Part shown: positions 55,586 to 64,000 of the stretch, one piece after another
How the letters are laid out: each line of letters opens with the position of its first letter
How positions within the stretch are numbered: the first letter of the stretch is position 1
Origin: Xylona heveae TC161
Taxonomy: Eukaryota > Ascomycota > Xylonomycetes > Xylonales > Xylonaceae
NCBI RefSeq assembly: GCF_001619985.1
Contig: NW_017264193.1
Coordinates: 377,726 to 441,725, forward strand
Reading direction: 5' to 3'
DNA: 64,000 nucleotides
Translations under genes and position numbers: made by a program
The notes under the pieces: generated by a model
What the model saw: the letters and a program-made list of their open reading frames with translations, nothing else
Told to the model about the DNA's origin: nothing
Database searches by the model: none

Positions 55586-56942
55586 TCAAGAATCACCATC
55601 GTGAGGCAACTGTCCAATGACTCCTTCAACCATAAAGATGAGTTCATCAATATCTGGCCGTTCAGCTGGTTCAACATGTAGACATCGGCGAACTACATCG
55701 CGAACTTCCTCGCTTGGACCTTCGGGGGTGCCATTGGAAGCCTTCTGCTTTCCTGCTGCACCAGCAGATGAGGCCTCGTCAGGAAATCTCCAGTCGCCGC
55801 CGAGCACGCATAAACTTAAGCTGCCGCCAGTCTCCTCGGACCGAGCCTCGAACGGACTCTTGCCAATGAGACAAGCGTAGAGCGTGCACCCCAGCGACCA
55901 AATATCCACCTTGGTATCAATGACGCTGCCGGTCTTGACGTCAAAAAGCTCCGGTGCACGGTACGGCATGGTCGAGTGCTCAGCGGCAGTGTCCTGCACG
56001 GCAATAGCGAGGGATCTGGATGTAATTGCGATTGGTGACGGAGCTAGCGAGCCAAGGTCCATGAGAATAGGGTTCTTTCCGTCATCTCCGATCATAATGT
56101 TTCCGGGCTTGATGTCGCGGTGGGCATAAGCGCGCTCTTGTCCAGGTTCGACACCCTCCTGGCTGCGCGTCACTTCACCTTCCATCATCAGTGGCTCCTG
56201 CTCAATATCATCGATTTCATTGGCAGCGCTGCTCCGGCGTTTCCCTCGACTTTTGCGCGACGCGGACACAACTTCGTCCAATGCCTCATCATCAGCCTCG
56301 GCTGCTTGTTGACGCACTCGTCGCGCCTTGCCCTGGCTCTCCTCTCCGCCTGGCTGACCTTTGACTCGGTATTGGTGCATGGCCTTGAGCGCTTTGCACA
56401 CGCCCAAGAACAGAACCATGAGCCGTCGCTCAGGGAATTTGGTGTGGTTGACAAGGTTCGCATTGATCATATCCTGCAGATTGCCGCGACGGTAGTATGG
56501 CAGAAGAATGTAGACGGTCTTGGCCCCTGGATCAGACTTGTCCGACGTTACGCTGTAGTCGACACTATGAATGATGTTCGGATGCGGCGAAAAGAGTGTG
56601 TATGCTTCGACCTCCTTGAGCGCGAGAGCGACTGACTCCTGGCCAAAGGGGCATCGTATCTTCTTCAGAGCGTACAGCGCTTCGTTCGATGTGTCTTGGA
56701 CAAGGTATACATAAGAGAAGCCGCCCTGTGCAAGTCAGTCGCCGTAATGGAAAAGTAGACTCAACTCGCCATCCTGTCAAGCCGTTTCCTAGCTGTAGAT
56801 GTTAGGAAGCCGAACCACTGACCTCACCAAGGAGTCGTAGCATGCGAAAACTCCGATTGTTGATCTTGAGCTGAGGAGACCCAGGAAAGCAGCATATGCA
56901 ATTGGTCAAAGAATAGGCTAGATCGAGGAAGAATTGCGCCAT
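55586..56942 (-). CDS. STK16/Env7-type Ser/Thr protein kinase
   Basis: Two exons (56823-56942, 55586-56725) encode 419 residues. The NCICCFPGSP motif near residue 16 has three cysteines, matching the palmitoylated N-terminus of STK16 and yeast Env7, which act at Golgi and vacuole membranes. The kinase domain shows GEGGFSYVYLV (glycine loop), YALKKI (ATP lysine), AHRDIKPGNIM (catalytic loop at about residue 202), DLGS instead of DFG (about 223, normal for this family), MPYRAPELF and WSLGCTLYAC. An insert of about 75 mostly charged residues sits just before the catalytic loop (residues ~121-197); an insert here is known in fungal members but it is long. Donor is GTCAGT, branch CTGAC. Confidence 0.92.
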
Positions 56943-58475
56943 GGTCGCGTTTCTGATAGATTTATTATCCTTTTTGAGGTCGGGATCACCGGGTTTATCG
57001 CATGTGTCTTGGATGGCAGCACGGTAGGATGATGGGACTCGTTTCGCTGTCTTCTTTCTTCTAAACCCGGTCGTTTGTAGGCCCTGGTAATGCGCCAATG
57101 TCTAGGTTGCACTGAAACTTTAAAAGTCGATTTTCCGGGAAGTGAGATTTATCTCTGACTAAAGGGGTGTGATCGGTCGACGTCAGGGAAGGAGATGTGG
57201 CCTTGTAAGATGTATGTTTCGAATCTGGTATACAGGGTGTTACTGCAGCGAAAGGGAGAGGACAAGCTGGGATGGTTTGATGACGCAGCGTCTGACAGGG
57301 CTGGCCTCGTTTACTTCCGCCATCTACCCGATTGTTTAACATTTCCCATCTATGTCGGTTAAGTTGCAGTGAACCTATAGCCGCATTTTTACCCGAAAAA
57401 ATAGCCCCAGTTATAACTCCGGCCTTTTAGCCTCATTCAATAGACATGCTATGCAATTACTGTACAAATTCTATATCTCTTGCATTCCTTATAAGCAGAA
57501 AAAGCCTGTTATTATATGAATAATTCTAATGTGACTCTCGATTTCGCAGAAACCAGAAATTATTGTTCGGATTTATATACACTCTCTACACGTCTCTAGT
57601 CATAGAGAACTCCAAACGGCTAAGTGGGATAATCTTATCTGATGATCGGGCTCTTAATTCGCCGAGAAATTCCCGGGTCATTTCCGTCGTATAGAGGCAA
57701 GTCAAGTGCTCTTCAGTTATTTGAACAGGAAGAGAGATTCGAAGAAAAGGAATTGAATGTAGATCAAGCAAGAAAATATTAAGATGATAATCTACTTGTT
57801 GAAAGGCATCGGTCAGGCTCCATCGACTCGTTACGTGTCACAGAACAATATCACAGTGCTGAAGTCTTCATAGAGAATAAGGCCCTCCTACGCTTTCAAC
57901 ATACGACGGAGGAAAGTTTTTTGACTCATTTTCGAATTATCATAGTAAGAGAGAATACCACTCGATTGATTTGATTGAATCATGGAAATCGACTATTGTC
58001 GTGCAGGTCATTGAAATGAACTCGGGAATCGAGTCACGTGATCAACGATTCTCGATTTCCCCATTCCAGACTTGCCGCACCATAATGAAGTTATTGCTTA
58101 TTCTGCAGCACGTTGAGACCAATTCATTAATTTTCGAAATAATCAATTTTTATATTTGCGTGCGAGAATTGGCGACCCTTGGGTTTGTCTCATTGGAGTG
58201 ATTTGTAGCTTCTCGAGCTTGCCGGAGGGATTGGAGAAGAACAGCAACATGTAAGGACTGAACTCTTGTCTTGGCCTCGCTGGCCCAATTGCGATCCTTC
58301 CTCGGCCGATAAATGCGCGCGACGTATCTGGTGTTTTTTTCCTACAAGTCAATTCTAATGTTTACAAAACAGTTCTCGGATAGATTGCATTTTGGGACAG
58401 CTTGCCCTTGGGACATGGCTAGATGATTGATCCCAATATTCATGTGAACGTTACCAAGGAGATTGACCACCAAAA
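56943..58475. other. Divergent intergenic region, kinase / LSD1
   Basis: 1.5 kb between divergent starts, AT-rich between about 57350 and 58150. Short ORFs on both strands only. No gene supported. Confidence 0.55.
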
Positions 58476-61400
58476 ATGACCGACAGCGCCCGCCATGACA
58501 AGCAAAAGAGCCCCGGGCCCTTGGACGATATCGAAACAAATCCAAGCGGATATAATTTAAAAGTCCCATTGGCGGCACAGGCACATGCAGCACAGGACGA
58601 ATCCTTGGGCGGTACGAATGGTACCGATACCGGGGTCATGTCCAGTGTCGGCAATAACACTAGCAATGACATCTATGGAGAGCTCACCAACAACCCAACG
58701 ACAGATGCATTTTCGGAATTCAATGATGCGTCGGCGCTCATAAATGGCGACATTAATAGTGGCGATAGTGGTTACGCGCCCTCGTCGGCAGGCATCAATG
58801 CTTGGTATGATCAAGCCAGTGAACAAGAGCCAACTCAGAGCCTGCCGGCTCTTATCGATGGCTATCATCACGACATTGACGCTCGAGCTGGGTCCTCGGA
58901 TTTAGGCAAAGAGGAGTCAACGACCAGAAGTCAGACCGCTGACGGAACAGCGCAAAAATCGTCTGCCACATTTAAGCTACAGCCCGCTACAAAAGAGAAC
59001 AATCCAGCCACGTTATTAGCAGCCCAAACACCTACAACTTCCTCTTCAATTCCCTCACTGCCACCTTCTCAGCTCGTGTCACACAATTCTCCAGCCCCGT
59101 TTCCTGTAGACCCCGAGGTGAAGGATCAGGCACCTTCATCTGCGCGGTCCAGCCTAGCGCCCCACTCCCTTTCAACTAAGCTAGACGTGCGTCCAAGGTC
59201 TTCAATACCATCAAATATCTTGCCGGAAGATTACGCGCAGCAGTGCATTCATGCTGCTTATTCCTCGCGACTCAATCCATTCGCGCTCCATCCCGATGAA
59301 TATCAGATGCTGCGAGAACACATCAATGGCCTTCAAGTCACAAGCTACCTCAATATTCGAAATGGAATTCTTCGACTATGGGTTCGAAACCCCCTAGTGG
59401 CCGTTACAAAGGAGGAGGCAGCTGGCTGTGCCAAAGATTACCGTTGGTATAGCTTGGCAGAAGTTGCGTACGAGTGGCTTGTGCGCCGGGGTTATATTAA
59501 TTTTGGCTGCGTTGAAGTTCCGGCTATACCCTCGACCAGTTCGAGTCCCAGCAGCAACGGCATCGCAAAACCTAGACGTGAAACGATAGTCGTAGTTGGC
59601 GCAGGTATGGCTGGCCTTGGTTGCGCCCGGCAATTAGAGGGCCTCTTTACACAGTTTGCAGACTACTGGACCTCACATGGTAAACAACCACCAAAAGTGG
59701 TAGTCGTTGAAGGTCGAGGCCGCATAGGAGGACGGGTGTATTCACATCCACTACGGACTCAGGAGAATGAGCGCATCTCGAAGAGGCTAAGATGTACGGC
59801 TGAAATGGGGGCACAAATAATTACGGGCTTTGATCATGGTAATCCATTGAGTATATTGGTCCGTGGACAACTTGCACTTCACTATCATCCCATGCGGGAT
59901 AATTCTGTTCTGCACGATGTAGATGGTTCTCCGGTCAACAAGGAGAGGGACATTCTGGTCGAGAGACTTTTCAATGATATCCTTGATCGCGCAAGTGTTT
60001 ACCGCCATAAGCCAAATATCCCAAAGACGGCCGAGGGTGACCGAGAACTGATCGAGATGGGACGTGATCCAACTGGTGAGGGTGGTAGATCATTGAGTAA
60101 AGTGGAAGAAGCTCTTGCCCAGAACAGCTCCATCAAATCAACAATAGTACCAGCGGAGGAAGAAGACAAGCAAAAAGTACCTGCTGGTATCGACAAAATG
60201 ACAGGCAAAGCGCATGTTGCATTCGGATCTGCATCCAAGGATCCCGCTGCAGCCACTGCAAAATCCTTGGGTTGGGCGCTGGGAGTGGGTGTTCCAGAAT
60301 CTCAGTCAATCGACTTGGATGCCGTTACTTCGGTTAAGCATCCAACCCTGGGCGCGACGATGGACGAGGCCGTCAAACAATACCAGAAACTTTTGGGGCT
60401 CACGCCGCAAGACCTGCGACTTGTTAATTGGCATTTTGCAAATTTGGAGTATGCAAATGCAGTCAATGTCAGCCAGCTCAGTCTCGGCGGCTGGGATCAG
60501 GACATTGGCAATGAATTTGAGGGTGAGCATGCAGAGATTATTGGAGGATACACTCAAGTTCCACGAGGCATATGGAGGTCACCTAGCCCTCTTGACGTCC
60601 GATTTAAGCATGCTGTCAAATCTATACATTATCACACAGACTCCAAAGACGATAGCAAAGGAACCACAAAAGTCGAGTGCGACAATGGTGAAATTATCGA
60701 TGCCGACAAGGTTGTGGTCACGGCTCCCCTGGGCGTGTTTAAGAAGGGTAGCATCAAATTCGAACCTTCGCTCCCAGACTGGAAGCTCGGGGTCATCGAG
60801 CGCATGGGATTTGGCGTTTTAAATAAAGTAAGTTCTCTGGGTCTAAATCCTACCTTTCTATTCTGACCTTTAAGATTGTCCTTGTGTATGACAAACCGTT
60901 CTGGGACGTTAGCAGAGACATGTTCGGACTATTGCGAGAACCCGAATCTCGAGATAGTCTCGATCAAAAAGACTACGTCTCCCGCCGAGGACGCCTCTAT
61001 CTCTTCTGGAACTGCACGAAGATCAGTGGTCAACCTACATTGATTGCCCTGATGGCAGGCGACGCGGCGCACCAGGCCGAAGCCACCAAAGATCATGTTC
61101 TCCTGGACGAAGTAACGCTAGAGCTATCCAAAATCTTCAAACCCACGACCATCCCTAAGCCGCGTGAGACCATCATAACGAGATGGAGTCAGGACCCATT
61201 CGCGCGAGGCAGCTATTCGTATGTGGCTGCAGAAACACGACCGGACGACTACGACGTCATGGCACGGCCCATTGGGAATCTGCTTTTCGCGGGAGAAGCC
61301 ACATGCGGCACGCACCCTGCTACGGTGCACGGCGCCTATCTTTCCGGACTACGAGCTGCTTCTGAAGTTCTCGAATCAATCCTTGGTCCTATCCAGATTC

Positions 61401-62023
61401 CAACCCCCTTGGTTCCGCCCAAACAAAAGGCGGAATCGCTGTCCAGCGTTGCCGGACAGAAGCGACAAGCAGAAAATTCTGCCTTGCGCCAGGCACATGA
61501 GTTGAAGATTGCCCGTCTCGAAGACTACGAAGCGGCGATTCAAACCGAGATTTTCACCAAGCTCGGGCCACGTCCACTGAAACCCGGAAAGCCCGGAGCT
61601 AATCCATTCTTGCTCTATCAAAAAGATCACTGGGCGCCGTGTAAAGCGCGCTGTGATGAGGCGCGTCGGGTTGCAACGCGCAATCCGCAGGCCAAAGCAG
61701 GCCGCGACGAGATTCGTGCTGCATTGGGCCAAATGTGGAGAGATGCGAGCGCCGAGGAGAAGCAGCCGTACCTAGAACAGACGGCGTGCAATAAGCAGGC
61801 TAATAGCGAATATGCGGCCGATTTTAAGAGACGTGTGGAACAATGGGACCATGACGCAGAGCGTATCCGCCAGGAATATCGCCAGCAACACCCGAGCCAG
61901 GCTGGAGAAGAAGAAAATCGACTCTGGGAACAAGTTGGCACGGCCAGATCGAGTGAGCGACGGGCCAAACGCATCAGTGGATATGCAGAAGTGTCCGATA
62001 CCGAAATGGACCTTGATACGTAA
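58476..62023 (+). CDS. LSD1-type histone demethylase with SWIRM, amine oxidase and HMG domains
   Basis: Two exons (58476-60827, 60875-62023) encode 1166 residues. LSD1-type enzymes use FAD to demethylate histone H3 lysines. After a disordered N-terminus, a SWIRM domain lies at about residues 246-347 (PEDYAQQCIHAAYSSRLNPF; RWYSLAEVAYEWLVRRGY). The amine oxidase starts with VVVGAGMAGLGCARQ (FAD dinucleotide fold, ~375), VVVVEGRGRIGGRVYSH follows, and GVLNK ends exon 1 so that Lys784, the FAD-side lysine of the family, is its last codon. GSYSYVAAETRPDDYD and NLLFAGEATCGTHPATVHGA bind FAD. A C-terminal HMG-like box follows (GANPFLLYQKDHW; LGQMWRDASAEEKQPYLEQT), as in filamentous fungal LSD1 proteins. 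There is a long, low-conservation insert between about residues 500 and 600. Confidence 0.93.
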
Positions 62024-64000
62024 ACTGTTCCATTGTGCATTCAAATTCTCCGTTGTATTTCTTATGTTGGCTGGTGGGGCCTCGGCGCTATATGGGACGG
62101 CTGGTGTTTTAGTCTCATTTGATTTTCTCTCTTTCCTTTCTTGTTCTCTCATTTGAAGCATGCCATCAAACCGGTTGGTTCGATTGACAAGTATGCAACT
62201 TTTCTTTGGATTTTCTCTTCATTGTACAGTCTCGTACGGTGTAGTATAGTCAGTGCCTGGTTTTAGGTGCGCATGATACCAGGTGGAATTCTGCTTTCAT
62301 GTTATTTGGTCCAAAAAAGACCCTAACCATTTATTTGTTAAGTTTTACTTTTGCATTTATCCACCTCGTGACGGCATCTGACACTTGACTTGTTAAGCCC
62401 GAAGAGAGTCATCATGGATTCATTAGTCGTTTTCTTTTTGCCATTGTTGGTGCACATGATAGCGTAAGCTACGAATCTCTCTTGTGGCTGCTGATTTACA
62501 TTTTAACGATTGTAGTGATCTGCATTGAGGCGTGAAAGTTGCTGCGGCGTTGGGATGTTGATCCCCATTCTCTAGTGGTGTCTCTCAGGGATGTCACTTG
62601 TAGTTGCTTGTCATCAGATGGCCCGAAGCACCGACACTAGAGGACGCCACGTGCTGGATGGGGATGAGACAGCCTCAACTGGCACAGCGGGGAAGACTGT
62701 GTCCTTTACCCGTTTGATGCAATTTCTTAGCTAAGAGAATCTGCCATTCGACCCTGATACCGTGTCCCAAAGGCATTACGGAGGAAGGGAGTTTCCTCTT
62801 TTCCCCGCATGTGTGCGGCGTGGGTTATGCGAGCTGCCTAGTAGGGCGCGATCAACGATTACTCCTAAATTACTCCGTACTTTGATTATTGTTTGTCATT
62901 TCCCCCATCTAACCTCGACTGCAGATGATGAGCTTTGTGGCGCTTAAGCTGTCTCTTTGATTCCCCGGACTGGACATTGCCATTCTGGGGGAATTGTCCG
63001 ATGGCCCGATTTTCAAATTAGATTGCACCTCTCCTATTACCCAGTCGTTACCGAGGGCAGGCTTCGTTTAAAGATACCAAATCTTGCTGACGATACAGGA
63101 GACCGTGGAGAGGTTTTTGAGGCGGTTTATCGTGGAGGAATGCGATTGCGTAATATGTGCACGTAACGTACAGTGCTGTTGATCCAGTATCCTGTCCTTT
63201 ATCACCAGCAACAGGCATTGATCATTTCTATTTGGTTACAGTGTAGGGGCATGGAAGCGACGACGATAAGCATGATGAGGTACTGCGACCACAGCAGTAA
63301 CGAGTCATGGTTCTCAGAGTAATTAAGAATTTCTACAACTAGATTGCTTTTTTCTCTTTGGGTAGCGAATCATAAAGTTGCTGAATCGATCAAAAAGCAT
63401 CTTGGCGGATATACCGACGAATGACAGACGGAGACCGTCAGCAGGGGCTCAAATGGATCGGCTGCAACCCCTCGAGGTAACCAACCTCCATCTCCATATT
63501 AACATTTAGTCCAATCATGACAAGTCTAAAGAAATGACCGTTGTTGAAGATACTCTTCTCCTCTAGATTGACATGGCTTTTTATCTCGTGGTTCCTTTCA
63601 TTTCTCAAATCATGTTCCCCCCGGTCAAATGAGATATAGTGGGTAAATCTCGTCATTCGCGGGGATTGAGTTCTATTTGTTTAGTTCTTAGTTCCGCCAT
63701 TTATCAGACTCGGCATCTCCTTATCCCCGATCCACCCAACTCGCACACACACACACACGCGCTAAGTCCCGCAATCATCCCAGCCTGCCTCACTTACGAC
63801 CCAGACAACCTCCGAACCTCGTGGAATCACTCGTTGTATTATTATTATTATACGAATCGACATTTGACATTGTTGATCAGGAAAGGGATTGACTTTGACA
63901 TTACCGCTCCTCTTTTATCTGCGTGACTAATCCTCTCTTCTCCGTCGACGAGGCTCACTTAGTAGTGCGTCTTTGAGAGCACTGCCGGGCATTGCGCGGC
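62024..64000. other. Gene-free right end of the window
   Basis: No gene supported. It holds one TACTCCGTA copy (62871-62879), a CA dinucleotide run near 63744-63760, and ATT repeats near 63836-63850. The CT-rich last kilobase may be the promoter of a gene beyond the window. Confidence 0.55.

Noticed and set aside
1-64000. CRISPR arrays, operons, ribosome binding sites, bacterial insertion sequences
   Set aside because: The window is eukaryotic nuclear DNA with spliceosomal introns; no such structures were seen.

Overview
The window looks like an ordinary stretch of nuclear chromosome from a filamentous ascomycete (Pezizomycotina). The gene content and style fit Eurotiomycetes, most likely Eurotiales: short 45-120 bp introns with CTRAC/CTAAC branch sites, serine- and acid-rich fungal proteins, recurrent intergenic TACTCCGTA motifs, and intron-containing nuclear tRNA genes. 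That placement is an inference from sequence style and remembered families, not from a search. I rebuilt 20 multi- or single-exon protein genes by joining exons where splice signals, reading phase and family sequence agreed. I also found two tRNA genes and a few less certain ORFs.

Layout. 1-5 kb: a Dsc4-type subunit of the Golgi Dsc ubiquitin ligase and the PP2A methylesterase PPE1, both on the minus strand, with a tRNA-Leu(AAG) gene inside PPE1 intron 1. 5.7-7.4 kb: a multi-pass membrane protein with an alpha/beta-hydrolase fold. 8-13.6 kb: ORC3 (nine exons, minus) diverging from a mitochondrial PPR protein of the Cya5/Pet309 kind across a 202-bp shared promoter. 14-15.2 kb: a G-patch protein (GPATCH11-like). 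15.6 kb: tRNA-Ile(UAU). 16.3-20.6 kb: an ARM-like hypothetical gene diverging from NOP14. 21.4-25.2 kb: a WLM-domain (Wss1-like) protease diverging from a DUF1776 protein. 26-27.2 kb: YTH1 (CPSF30). 30.3-35.2 kb: an intracellular-type GH18 chitinase and VPS53. 37.9-40.4 kb: a Sel1-repeat protein like Nif1. 41.9-45.7 kb: an 822-residue hypothetical converging on a flavodoxin-like quinone reductase. 46.4-47.7 kb: two related, unidentified ORFs. 48.4-55.2 kb: a short conserved fungal protein and two long low-complexity hypotheticals set in AT-rich DNA. 55.6-57 kb: a STK16/Env7-type kinase. 58.5-62 kb: an LSD1-type histone demethylase with SWIRM and HMG domains. The rest is mostly gene-free.

Most genes are housekeeping functions (replication origin licensing, ribosome biogenesis, mRNA 3' processing, vesicle tethering, chromatin, phosphatase control) and do not form a pathway cluster. 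I saw no secondary-metabolite cluster, intact transposon or viral relic.

The most interesting signal is in the flavodoxin-like gene. Its ORF ends in TGA followed by CTA, the known fungal/animal readthrough context. The same frame then stays open for 62 more codons, ending in a CaaX-type prenylation box (CSIL) with a second cysteine just upstream. This predicts a soluble form and a readthrough-made, lipid-anchored form. Other points are two GC-AG introns (one cutting the HExxH motif of the WLM protease), the tRNA gene nested in an intron on the same strand, a hydrolase-fold protein with glycine at the nucleophile position, and a uORF overlapping the VPS53 start as ATGA.
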